From positions 434,001-498,000 of the forward strand of contig NZ_CANNGQ010000001.1 in NCBI RefSeq assembly GCF_947504145.1: a stretch of 64,000 nucleotides of DNA. The letters run 5' to 3'. This document shows positions 53,061-61,411 of the stretch, piece by piece (within the stretch, counting starts at the first letter, position 1; each line of letters starts with the position of its first letter). This DNA comes from an uncultured Microbulbifer sp. Lineage in GTDB: Bacteria > Pseudomonadota > Gammaproteobacteria > Pseudomonadales > Cellvibrionaceae. The translations under genes and the position numbers were made by a program. Under the pieces are notes generated by a model. The model saw nothing but the letters and a program-made list of their open reading frames with translations, was not told where the DNA came from and did not search any database.

Positions 53061-54791
53061 ATGAACGCAATTATTCGAAGACGGCCAGTGGATCTCTCCT
53101 CTGGCCGTTTTACTTCTTCCACCCCCGAAATTCTCCAGCGAGTGCTGCTTGGCCGCGGTGTGGCCAGCGATGGCGAACTGGACCACCAGCTGACCCGCCT
53201 GCACAGCCCGGCTTCCATGCGCGGTGTGGAAGCGGCGGTAAACTTGCTGGTGGAGGCGGTGCGCGGCCAGCAAAAAATCCTGATTGTGGGCGACTTCGAT
53301 GCAGACGGTGCTACCAGTAGCACGCTGTCTGTACTGGCACTGGGTGCGCTGGGCGCCGGGCCGGTGGATTTTCTGGTGCCCAACCGTTTCGAATTCGGTT
53401 ATGGCCTGACTCCGGAAATTGTTGAGGTCGCGCGGGAATACCATCCGGATCTGCTGATTACTGTCGACAACGGTATCAGCAGCATCGACGGTGTGGCCGC
53501 GGCCCGCGCCGCGGGCCTCAAGGTGATCGTCACCGACCACCACCTGCCCGGGAGCGAACTCCCCGACGCCGATGCGATCGTTAACCCCAACCAGCCGGAT
53601 TGTGACTTTCCCAGTAAAAATCTCGCCGGGGTTGGCGTCATTTTCTATCTGCTCAGTCGCCTGAAAAGCGTGCTGCAACAACAGGGCTGGTTTGAACAAG
53701 CCGGTATCCCCGTGCCCAATATGGCGGAGTATCTGGACCTGGTGGCGCTGGGCACTGTAGCGGATCTGGTGCCGCTGGATCACAACAACCGTGTGCTGGT
53801 GCATCAGGGGATCGCGCGTATCCGTGCCGGCCGCTGCCGCCCCGGTATTCAGGCACTGATGGATGTTGCGGGCAGGGATCGTTCGCGGCTCTCTACCACC
53901 GATATTGGATTTATCCTTGGGCCACGCATCAATGCGGCAGGCCGGCTGGACGACATCGGTACCGGTATCCGCTGTTTGCTGACGCGCGATCCGGACGAGG
54001 CGCGCGAGCTGGCGGCAGAGCTGGATGGCCTCAACCGCGACCGCAAGGCCATCGAAGCCGGTATGCAGCGGGAAGCCATGGTGGCTCTGGAAAAACTGCA
54101 ACTGGCAGAGGAGGGGCTGCCCTGGAGCCTGTGTCTGTACGACAGTGCCTGGCACCAGGGTGTGGTAGGGATTCTCGCCAGCCGTATCAAGGAAAAATTC
54201 CACCGCCCGGTGATTGCCTTTGCCGATGGCGATAATGGCCTGGTCAAGGGCTCTGCACGCTCCATTTCTGGTCTGCACATTCGCGATGCCTTGAGTGATG
54301 TGGCCGCCAAAAACCCGCAACTCATCAGCAAGTTCGGCGGCCACGCCATGGCCGCGGGCCTGAGCCTGCCGGCGGAAAAGTTACCGGCGTTTACCGAGGC
54401 GTTTGAGCAGGCGGTGCGCGGGCGTCTCAAGGAATCGCATTTGCAGGCGGTGATTGAGACCGATGGCGAACTGCAGCCGCATGAATTCTCGATGGAGACC
54501 GCAGGAATATTGCGTGCCTGCGCACCCTGGGGGCAGGCGTTTCCCGAGCCGGAATTCGATGGCGAGTTTCTGTTGTTGCAACAGCGGATTGTGGGCGAGC
54601 GCCACCTGAAGATGACCGTAGCGCCGGTGGTTGCACCGCAGCAGGCCATTGATGCGATTGCCTTCAATATCGATACGGATTTCTGGCCTGCACAGGTGGA
54701 GAAAATCCAGCTGGCGTTCAAGCTGGATATCAATGAATTCCGCGGGCGGCAGTCACTGCAGTTGATGGTCAGCCATATCCAACCGCTTTAA
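53061..54791 (+). CDS. recJ: Single-stranded-DNA-specific exonuclease RecJ
   Basis: 5'-to-3' exonuclease on single-stranded DNA in recombination and mismatch repair. It has 576 residues from ATG 53061, like E. coli. DHH-phosphoesterase motifs are VGDFDADGATSSTLS, TVDNGISSIDG, VTDHHLPGSELP and ALGTVADLVPL. The DHHA1 domain has GGHAMAAGLSLP, and a C-terminal OB fold follows. A longer frame start 18 codons upstream lacks family similarity. It lies downstream of hom-thrC, in conserved order. Confidence 0.97.
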   Translation: MNAIIRRRPVDLSSGRFTSSTPEILQRVLLGRGVASDGELDHQLTRLHSPASMRGVEAAVNLLVEAVRGQQKILIVGDFDADGATSSTLSVLALGALGAGPVDFLVPNRFEFGYGLTPEIVEVAREYHPDLLITVDNGISSIDGVAAARAAGLKVIVTDHHLPGSELPDADAIVNPNQPDCDFPSKNLAGVGVIFYLLSRLKSVLQQQGWFEQAGIPVPNMAEYLDLVALGTVADLVPLDHNNRVLVHQGIARIRAGRCRPGIQALMDVAGRDRSRLSTTDIGFILGPRINAAGRLDDIGTGIRCLLTRDPDEARELAAELDGLNRDRKAIEAGMQREAMVALEKLQLAEEGLPWSLCLYDSAWHQGVVGILASRIKEKFHRPVIAFADGDNGLVKGSARSISGLHIRDALSDVAAKNPQLISKFGGHAMAAGLSLPAEKLPAFTEAFEQAVRGRLKESHLQAVIETDGELQPHEFSMETAGILRACAPWGQAFPEPEFDGEFLLLQQRIVGERHLKMTVAPVVAPQQAIDAIAFNIDTDFWPAQVEKIQLAFKLDINEFRGRQSLQLMVSHIQPL

Positions 54792-54819
54792 CACATCTCA
54801 ATTTTTAGCCGATCTTTAG

Positions 54820-54842
54820 GCGTCTGCGAGCAGACTCCTACG
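54820..54842 (-). repeat. REP-like element 2
   Basis: The minus strand reads CGTAGGAGTCTGCTCGCAGACGC, in pieces GTAGGAG then GTCTG-CTCG-CAGAC stem. It shares the GTAGGAG head and compensating stem changes with the element at 21236-21258. It stands between recJ and the DMT transporter gene. Confidence 0.6.
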
Positions 54843-54864
54843 TGTGGGAATGACTGGAATATTT

Positions 54865-55773
54865 ATGCATCAAAAACAGGCTCGTGCTGAGCTCCTGCTG
54901 TTGCTGGCGGCGCTTTTCTGGGGGATCGCGTTTGTGCCACAGAAAATGGCCATGGACCACTTGCCGCCACTGGCGTTCAACGCGTGGCGATTTTTGCTCG
55001 GTGGCCTGATTCTGATACCGCTGGTGTACTGGCTTTCTTCCCGACGCGAAGTGGCTACCCCACAAGAGGACGCAGAGATCAAAACCGGCTGGCGCAACTG
55101 CCTGCCCGGTGGGGCGGTGCTCGGTTTCTGGCTGTTTCTCGGTGCGGCGTTACAGCAGTGGGGGCTGGTATACACGGGTGCCGGGCGTGCAGGATTTATT
55201 TCCGGCATGGAGATGCTGCTGGTGTCGGTGATTGGTCTGTCTCTTGGTGTGGCAACCAATCGCTGGACCTGGGCAGGTATCGGAGTCGCGTTGATCGGGC
55301 TCTACGTACTGGGTGACTTTTCACAAGAGTCCCAGATGATTGGCGACCTGCTGGTTTTCTCCGGCGCGTTTGCGTTTGCACTGCAGGTGCTGACGGCGGA
55401 TCGCCTGGTACAGCGTTATCACGCGCTGCGCCTGGCGGCCATCCAGTTTATTTTCTGCGGGGTGTTTTCGGCCGCGGCTTCCCTGTTGATCGAGCAGGCG
55501 ACGTTACAGGGTGCTATTGATGCGGCCTGGCCCATCGTCTATATGATGATATTTTCAACCGCTATCGCGTTTACTTTTCAACTGCTGGGGTTGCGGCACG
55601 CGGCAACTTCGCACGCGACGGTGATTATGAGCCTCGAGTCGGTATTCGCATTGATCGCCGGCTGGTTGATCCTGAGTGAAGTTTTTACCGGCCATGAATT
55701 ACTGGGCTGTGGGTTGATGCTGGCAGGTATGTTGCTGAGCCGCTACGGCGCCCACGCCGGAACCCATCACTGA
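54865..55773 (+). CDS. DMT-superfamily (EamA) transporter
   Basis: A 302-residue predicted metabolite exporter with ten hydrophobic helices in two EamA repeats. Repeat 1 begins ELLLLLAALFWGIAFVPQKMAM. Repeat 2 begins about residue 155 and ends ESVFALIAGWLILSEVFTGHELLGC. The substrate is unknown; relatives export amino acids or drugs. The ATG at 54865 has GGA at 7 bases; an ATG five codons upstream is possible. It is followed after 24 bases by a LysE-family gene, so two exporters stand side by side. Confidence 0.85.
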   Translation: MHQKQARAELLLLLAALFWGIAFVPQKMAMDHLPPLAFNAWRFLLGGLILIPLVYWLSSRREVATPQEDAEIKTGWRNCLPGGAVLGFWLFLGAALQQWGLVYTGAGRAGFISGMEMLLVSVIGLSLGVATNRWTWAGIGVALIGLYVLGDFSQESQMIGDLLVFSGAFAFALQVLTADRLVQRYHALRLAAIQFIFCGVFSAAASLLIEQATLQGAIDAAWPIVYMMIFSTAIAFTFQLLGLRHAATSHATVIMSLESVFALIAGWLILSEVFTGHELLGCGLMLAGMLLSRYGAHAGTHH

Positions 55774-55797
55774 TGAGGTATCGCAAACGGTGCATCG

Positions 55798-56436
55798 TTG
55801 GAATTAGTTGTGATTGATTTATCTGTACTGGCGCTGTTTGTGCCGACATTTTTCTTTGTGTCTATCACCCCGGGTATGTGCATGACTCTGGCGCTGACCA
55901 TGGGCATGGCCTTCGGGGTGCGCCGTACGCTGTGGATGATGCTGGGCGAATTGTGTGGTGTTGCTGTAGTGGCGATCGCGGCGGTGGTGGGTATTGCTGC
56001 GTTTATGCTGAAGCACCCAACGGCGTTTCAGGTGTTCAAATACTGCGGCGCCCTGTATCTCGCATATCTGGGAATCCAGATGTGGCGTGCGCGCGGGCGC
56101 ATGGTGCTGGTGGAACCCACAGCCGAAGCGCAGCCCGCGGTGCCGGCGATTTCTCTGATGACCCAGGGGTTCGTAACTGCTGTGGCCAACCCGAAAGGCT
56201 GGGCCTTTTTCATCGCCCTGTTGCCACCGTTTATTCACCAGGACAAGCCGCTGCTTGCACAGATGGTGGTTCTACTGTGTATTATCCTGACGCTGGAGTT
56301 TATTTGTATGCTGATTTACGCCAGCGGAGGTCGCACACTGAGCCGGCTGTTACACAAAGGAGAAAATGTGCGCCTGATGAACCGCATCGCCGGCACCTTG
56401 ATGCTGGGCGTGGGCGGGTGGCTCGCGCTAAGCTGA
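55798..56436 (+). CDS. LysE-family translocator (RhtB-like)
   Basis: A 212-residue inner-membrane exporter of the LysE/RhtB family. The N-terminal helix contains VPTFFFVSITPGMCMTLALT, with the family's TPG segment. GALYLAYLGIQMWRARG, ANPKGWAFFIALLPPFI and a C-terminal LMLGVGGWLAL helix are typical. Amino acid or homoserine lactone export is likely, but the substrate is not known. The start is uncertain: TTG 55798, or GTG 55810, which has a closer GGA site. It is probably co-transcribed with the EamA gene. Confidence 0.87.
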   Translation: MELVVIDLSVLALFVPTFFFVSITPGMCMTLALTMGMAFGVRRTLWMMLGELCGVAVVAIAAVVGIAAFMLKHPTAFQVFKYCGALYLAYLGIQMWRARGRMVLVEPTAEAQPAVPAISLMTQGFVTAVANPKGWAFFIALLPPFIHQDKPLLAQMVVLLCIILTLEFICMLIYASGGRTLSRLLHKGENVRLMNRIAGTLMLGVGGWLALS

Positions 56437-56507
56437 TCAGATGGAACTTTGTTTGTTCGTGGCCTGTTTGCTCAGGCGCGGCAAAATAGCGAAAAAGGAG
56501 AAGGTTT

Positions 56508-57038
56508 ATGTGTCATGCCTGGTTACGAGTGGTTTTGGCAGTCGTATTGACCGCAGTCATCGGCGGTTGTGACTCATCGCAAAAACAGGGGCCGGGTAAA
56601 CAGTCTCCGGACAAGCCTGAGAGTCACCAGCAGCAAACACCGCAGCAAACTGAGGAGGCGTCGCCAATGTCTGACCAGAAAGGCGCGGAATCTGCTTCAA
56701 ATACTGATACGGGTGAACAGAAACAGGGCGCTCAGAGCCTCTGGGTCATGCAGCCCCGCGGTAACCGCCAGTGCGAAGGCGGGGGCAAAAGTCTCGAATC
56801 CAGTGGCGCCGACCTCGCGCAAAACGGGATCAAGGTGCAGGAGTCCCGCTGCGGGGTCCGCACGGACCGGATGTACCCCAGCGTCTGCGGTGGTGCGACC
56901 GGGGATCTGCTGATGCATCGCATTCCGGCCAGTTTTCTCGACGCCGCACTAGAGCTGGGCTTTGACCCGGCCAAACAGGGTCAGTACAAGCTGGTCGACT
57001 GTCCGCAAGTAAACCCCGGCACGCCGCGGGACAGGTGA
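56508..57038 (+). CDS. Unknown lipoprotein with cysteine-containing C-terminal domain
   Basis: A 176-residue predicted lipoprotein. The signal peptide ends in lipobox IGGC, so Cys21 should be lipidated. Residues 25-80 are a Gln/Glu/Ser/Pro linker. The last 95 residues look folded, with four cysteines (near RQCEGGG, ESRCGVR, SVCGGAT, VDCPQVN) that could form two disulfides. I recognise no family. It follows the LysE-type gene on the same strand and is convergent with the pectinesterase. The start ATG 56508 is preceded by AAGGAGAAGG, a strong site. Confidence 0.7.
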   Translation: MCHAWLRVVLAVVLTAVIGGCDSSQKQGPGKQSPDKPESHQQQTPQQTEEASPMSDQKGAESASNTDTGEQKQGAQSLWVMQPRGNRQCEGGGKSLESSGADLAQNGIKVQESRCGVRTDRMYPSVCGGATGDLLMHRIPASFLDAALELGFDPAKQGQYKLVDCPQVNPGTPRDR

Positions 57039-57098
57039 ATCGACTCCCTGCGTCGGGGTGCTGGCAATTTTCGACCGCCGACGCACCCCACGCGCACT

Positions 57099-58247
57099 TC
57101 AGAATGCGGGTTCCCACCCTGCCATAATCCGCTCGCGGGTATATTTCTCGGCTTCCTCGTTACTCAATTGGCGGCGCTGCGTATTGTCTGCAGCGCCAGG
57201 GCCGTAGCTCCTGTACTCGAAAAACCGCGCACTCTCCGGCGTGAAAACCGTGGACTTGGTACCGTCGCGGCTGGTGCCGCGCATGGAAGCCCAGCCATCG
57301 GCAGGGATGTGATCATCCATATAAGAATTGATAAACACCGCTGCACCTATGGCGTCCGGGTCCGCATAGCGGCCGTCCGGAAACCTGGTGGTGGGGTGCC
57401 AGGGGCGCCCCAGTGGAGATGAACCGGCCGGTACGCCTTCCTTTTTCAGCAGCCGGCAATTCAGAAATACCAGCCCGAATTCGTTGCTGATATTGGTGCT
57501 CGGTGCCGTCACATAACCCACATTGGCGCGTTCGGTACCGCGAGGCCGGGTGACAATATCACTGTTTTCAAACAGCGCCTGGCCAGCACCAAAGATAAAG
57601 TCCACATTGCCCTCGATCACGCTGTCCAGAAAATAGCTGCGGCCACCTTGCACAAACAGCGTGTCCTGGTACCCCAGAAGGCGCACATTGCGGAATGCGG
57701 AACGGTCGCTGCCCAATCCCGTTTCCAACGCTACCGCCTGAGTGCCGTTGACCTTTTGGGGGTGATCCCTGGGCAGGGCATCGCTGGCAAGGAAGTCAAA
57801 GCTGTTTTCGATGGTCAGGTCTTGCGCGAGAAAGTCTTTCGCTTCCACCGTCAGTGTCGCTGTGGCAAAAGTCCCCATCGTCACATCAGAGCCGGGTTCT
57901 GCCCCGGGTGCGGGCATGCCGGCATAGTCTCCGTAGCGGATGATCGTCTTGTCGCGCCCGGCACCCGCCAGGTGGATATTGGGCTTACTGATCAGTACTT
58001 TCTCGGTATACCGGCCGGCGGGGAGATAGATGACGAATGGCTCGTCGCTATTTTGCGGGGCTGCTGCCAGGGCCTCAGAGATGGTTGGATAACTGGCGGT
58101 AGAGGTCTCGCCGGGGTTTTTGCTGACCACCGCGTCAAATATGTGCTCTGCCGGGGTGGCGCTCGCGCACGCTGCGTACACGCTGAGAATCAGTATCCCC
58201 GGCAGGCGGGAAAGGGAAGAAAGGTGGTTAACAACAGGCGTTGCCAT
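57099..58247 (-). CDS. Secreted pectinesterase (carbohydrate esterase family 8)
   Basis: Removes methyl esters from pectin. It has 382 residues from ATG 58247 (a TTG six codons earlier is possible). The signal peptide is about 1-30 (cleavage near ASATPAEH). The right-handed beta helix carries the CE8 motifs: GNVDFIFGAGQALFEN with the nucleophile Asp, GYQDTLFVQGGRSYF with the acid Asp, and LGRPWHP with the conserved Arg-Trp. The set is complete. It is the only polysaccharide gene in the window and stands alone, which hints at recent gain or a scattered pectin regulon. Confidence 0.92.
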   Translation of the reverse strand: MATPVVNHLSSLSRLPGILILSVYAACASATPAEHIFDAVVSKNPGETSTASYPTISEALAAAPQNSDEPFVIYLPAGRYTEKVLISKPNIHLAGAGRDKTIIRYGDYAGMPAPGAEPGSDVTMGTFATATLTVEAKDFLAQDLTIENSFDFLASDALPRDHPQKVNGTQAVALETGLGSDRSAFRNVRLLGYQDTLFVQGGRSYFLDSVIEGNVDFIFGAGQALFENSDIVTRPRGTERANVGYVTAPSTNISNEFGLVFLNCRLLKKEGVPAGSSPLGRPWHPTTRFPDGRYADPDAIGAAVFINSYMDDHIPADGWASMRGTSRDGTKSTVFTPESARFFEYRSYGPGAADNTQRRQLSNEEAEKYTRERIMAGWEPAF

Positions 58248-58448
58248 GACATCCGCTCCGCTCAAAATTGGCCTGATAGCTTTGCTTATTGGTCAGGCCA
58301 TTCTAGCGCTGGTATGACCAGCAGCTCAAGGGTCTTCAATACAAGGTCCTCAACCCAAGACCTTCAACGGGAGACGCTAAGTTCAAGCCCCTGGGGCCAG
58401 CGCGCGCACGAATACCCTTGCCCCCTTATTTCTCGGGGCCGCCTGCGG

Positions 58449-58454
58449 TAGAAT
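58449..58454 (+). promoter_or_regulatory. Candidate -10 of the prfB promoter
   Basis: TAGAAT stands 38 bases before the prfB ATG; the -35 at 17 bases (TTATTT) is weak. Confidence 0.35.
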
Positions 58455-58491
58455 GCGCGCCCGATTTAAACCGACAGAAGCCGACGCATCT

Positions 58492-59587
58492 ATGGAAATT
58501 AATCCGCTTCTCAACCAGCTGAAAGACCTCGAAGAGCGCACCGACGTTCTTAGGGGGTACCTTTGACTACGCTGGCAAGAAAGAACGCCTGACCGAAGTC
58601 GAACTGGAACTGGCCGAGCCCAGTGTCTGGGACGATCCCGACCGCGCCCAGGACCTTGGGCGTGAACGCTCCGCTCTGGAAACCGTGGTCAAAACCATCG
58701 AAGACCTCGACAGCGGCATCAGCGACAGTCGTGAACTGCTGGATATGGCTGTGGAAGAGGATGATGAAGACTCCGTAGCGGAAGTCTCCAGCGAGCTCGA
58801 AAGTCTCCAGCAGCAACTGGAGACCCTCGAGTTCCGACGCATGTTCTCCGGCGAGACCGACCCCAATAACGCCTACCTGGACATCCAGTCCGGTTCCGGT
58901 GGCACCGAAGCCCAGGACTGGGCCGAAATGCTGCTGCGCATGTATCTGCGTTGGGGCGAAGCCCACGGTTTCAAAACCACTCTGGAAGAAGCCTCCGCCG
59001 GCGAAGTTGCGGGCATAAAAAGTGCCACCATCCACTTCCAGGGCGAATATGCCTTCGGCTGGCTGCGCACCGAAACCGGCGTACACCGTCTGGTACGGAA
59101 AAGCCCGTTCGACTCCGGCAACCGTCGCCACACTTCGTTCACCTCCGTGTTTGTCTCCCCCGAGATCGACGACAACATCGAAATCGAAGTGGACAAATCC
59201 CAGGTGCGCGAAGACACCTACCGCGCCTCCGGCGCCGGTGGTCAGCACGTCAACAAAACCGACTCCGCCGTGCGTTTGACGCATATCGAGTCCGGCATTG
59301 TGGTTGCCTGTCAGAGCGAGCGCTCCCAGCACCAGAACCGCGATAAAGCGTGGAAGATGCTGCGGGCCAGACTCTACGAACAGGAAATGCAAAGACGCAA
59401 CGCCGAAAAACAGGCGATGGAAGAAAGCAAATCCGACATCGGCTGGGGCAGCCAGATCCGCTCCTATGTACTGGACGACCAGCGCATCAAAGATCTGCGC
59501 ACCAATGTCCAGACCAGCAACTGTCAGGCAGTGCTGGATGGGGATCTGGATCAGTTTATTGAGGCGAGCCTGAAGGCGGGTCTATAA
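58492..59587 (+). CDS. prfB: Peptide chain release factor 2 with programmed +1 frameshift
   Basis: Recognises UGA and UAA stop codons. The gene is in two frames. Codons 1-24 run from ATG 58492 to CTT, then a TGA at 58564-58566. A +1 shift continues from GAC at 58565 to 59587, giving 364 residues. The shift site is the classic one: an internal Shine-Dalgarno-like AGGGGG, then TAC-CTT-TGA-C. When RF2 is scarce the slow TGA allows the shift, so RF2 controls itself. The SPF anticodon-like motif (KSPFDSG) and GGQ ([11 protein letters not shown]) are present. lysS follows in the same direction. Confidence 0.98.
58554..58567 (+). promoter_or_regulatory. prfB programmed frameshift site
   Basis: AGGGGG, then TACCTTTGAC: the internal Shine-Dalgarno stands 3 bases before the CTT shift codon, followed by the in-frame TGA at 58564. 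It matches the E. coli site except for TAC in place of TAT. Confidence 0.97.
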
Positions 59588-59610
59588 AGCCAAGCTACGG
59601 GACTCTGCTG

Positions 59611-59792
59611 GCTTACGAAGCACATTGCTTCAAATCGAAGGCGGAGTACCGGGGATCCCTTTTCGAAAGCGTCGGCGACAGGGATGTCGCCGCCGCAGCG
59701 TACAGGGACGTATTCACAGCGGTTTCGAAAAGGGATACCCGGTGCTCAGCCGCCACGGTACTCGCACAAAGCTCGACCAAGCTACGAAGCAC
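59611..59792. repeat. Imperfect direct repeats flanking palindromic element B
   Basis: GCTTACGAAGCAC (59611-59623) and GCTACGAAGCAC (59781-59792) differ by one base insertion and bracket the palindromic element. They may be part of a larger module or the trace of an insertion. Confidence 0.4.
59640..59754. repeat. 115-bp palindromic intergenic element (copy B)
   Basis: The left arm (59640-59668, ending CTTTTCGAAA) and right arm (59723-59754, beginning TTTCGAAAAG) are near-perfect inverted repeats of about 30 bases. The 54-base centre contains GGCGAC-AGGGAT-GTCGCC (59674-59691) and GTATTCACAGCGG next to the right arm. The centre matches that of copy A (18832-18943, read on the minus strand) in position and sequence, while the arms differ. 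It lies between prfB and lysS and contains no ORF. Confidence 0.8.
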
Positions 59793-59823
59793 GCACCACA
59801 CCCAAAAAGACACGTGATAGATC

Positions 59824-61317
59824 ATGAGCAATACACCAACTCAGCAAGACGAAAATAAACTGATCGCCGAGCGCCGCGCTAAACTGAGTGCCATGCGCGA
59901 AAAGGGGAATCCCTTTCCGAACAGCTTTCGCCGCGAACACCTCGCCGCCGACCTGCAAAAAGAGTTTGGTGAAAAAACCAAGGAAGAGCTGGAAGGGGAG
60001 GGCAACACCGCCTGCGTCGCCGGCCGTATCCTCGCCAAACGTGGCCCCTTCATGGTTATTCAGGATGTATCTGACCGCATCCAGCTGTACGCCGACAAAA
60101 CCGCACAAAAAGACATCAAAGAGCGCTGGGGCACTTGGGACATCGGCGACATCGTTGGCGTCAAAGGCCAGCTGCACAAGTCTGGTAAAGGCGACCTCTA
60201 CGTCAACTGCGAAGAGTACACCCTGCTCACCAAAGCCTTGCGCCCGCTGCCGGAAAAATTCCACGGCATTGCCGACCAGGAAATGCGCTACCGCCAGCGC
60301 TACGTAGACCTGATTGCCACCCCGGAATCCCGCGATGTCTTCCGCATCCGTTCCGAAGTGATCAGCTACATCCGCAGCTTTCTGAATGAAAACCACTTTA
60401 TGGAAGTGGAAACCCCCATGTTGCAGGTCATTCCCGGTGGCGCCACCGCGCGCCCGTTTGTGACGCATCACAACGCCCTGGATATCGACATGTACCTGCG
60501 CATTGCGCCGGAACTGTACCTGAAGCGTCTCGTGGTCGGTGGCTTCGAGCGCGTCTACGAAATTAACCGCAACTTCCGCAACGAAGGTCTGTCTACACGC
60601 CACAACCCCGAGTTCACCATGCTCGAGTTCTACCAGGCGTATGCGGACTACAACGACCTGATGGATCTGACCGAAAACATGATCCGCGGTATCTGCACCG
60701 ACGTGCTGGGTAGCACCACTGTTCAGTATCAGGACAGCAGCTACGACTTTGCCAAGCCGTTCGATCGTATCAGTGTTTTCGACTCCATTTTGCAGTACAA
60801 CCCGGAGCTCAAAGCCGCTGATATCGACAATATCGAGAGTGCAAAAAAAGTTGCGGAGAAGCTGGAGATTCCTCTCAAGGAAATCTGGGGCCTGGGCAAA
60901 ATCCAGATCGAAATCTTCGAGAAAACCGTCGAACACCGCTTGGACCAGCCGACCTTCATCACCGAGTACCCGACTGAAGTGTCGCCACTGGCGCGCCGCA
61001 GCGATAACAACCCGTTTGTTACCGACCGCTTCGAATTCTTCGTCGGCGGCCGCGAAATCGCCAACGGTTTCTCCGAGCTGAACGACGCGGAAGATCAGGC
61101 GGAGCGTTTCAAGGCGCAAGTAGCAGAAAAAGATGCCGGCGATGACGAGGCCATGCACTACGATGCCGACTATATCCGTGCACTGGAATACGGTTTGCCG
61201 CCCACCGCCGGTGAAGGTATTGGTATCGACCGTCTGGTAATGCTGCTGACGAACTCCCCGTCTATTCGCGACGTACTCTTGTTCCCGCATATGCGTCCGG
61301 AAACTGCGCCTGAATAA
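59824..61317 (+). CDS. lysS: Lysyl-tRNA synthetase, class II
   Basis: Charges tRNA-Lys. It has 497 residues. The N-terminal OB fold binds the anticodon (about 55-150). The class II core has motif 1 around [20 protein letters not shown], motif 2 [20 protein letters not shown] and motif 3 [15 protein letters not shown]. The ATG is at 59824. It is downstream of prfB, as in E. coli. A bidirectional terminator follows. Confidence 0.97.
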   Translation: MSNTPTQQDENKLIAERRAKLSAMREKGNPFPNSFRREHLAADLQKEFGEKTKEELEGEGNTACVAGRILAKRGPFMVIQDVSDRIQLYADKTAQKDIKERWGTWDIGDIVGVKGQLHKSGKGDLYVNCEEYTLLTKALRPLPEKFHGIADQEMRYRQRYVDLIATPESRDVFRIRSEVISYIRSFLNENHFMEVETPMLQVIPGGATARPFVTHHNALDIDMYLRIAPELYLKRLVVGGFERVYEINRNFRNEGLSTRHNPEFTMLEFYQAYADYNDLMDLTENMIRGICTDVLGSTTVQYQDSSYDFAKPFDRISVFDSILQYNPELKAADIDNIESAKKVAEKLEIPLKEIWGLGKIQIEIFEKTVEHRLDQPTFITEYPTEVSPLARRSDNNPFVTDRFEFFVGGREIANGFSELNDAEDQAERFKAQVAEKDAGDDEAMHYDADYIRALEYGLPPTAGEGIGIDRLVMLLTNSPSIRDVLLFPHMRPETAPE

Positions 61318-61344
61318 ATGGGTGCGGGTTAAACCGACAAAATG

Positions 61345-61382
61345 AAAAAGGGCGATGACCGTGAAGGTCATCGCCCTTTTTT
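61345..61382. terminator. Bidirectional terminator between lysS and the PDZ gene
   Basis: AAAAAGGGCGATGACC (61345-61360), loop GTGAA, GGTCATCGCCCTTTT (61366-61380) and further T. The minus strand ends in a T-tract as well. Confidence 0.92.
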
Positions 61383-61411
61383 GTTGGAGGTTCAGGTTGC
61401 GGCGTAAACGG

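Noticed and set aside
52104-54344. A 746-codon open frame on the minus strand, opposite thrC and recJ
   Set aside because: It mirrors two well-conserved genes, shows no family motif, and long antisense frames are common opposite GC-rich genes.
58492-58566. prfB as a pseudogene because of an early TGA
   Set aside because: The TGA is at the exact programmed frameshift site, and the rest of the gene is intact.
59782-61371. A 529-codon open frame on the minus strand, opposite lysS
   Set aside because: It is the shadow of lysS and even runs through the terminator; no domain is visible.
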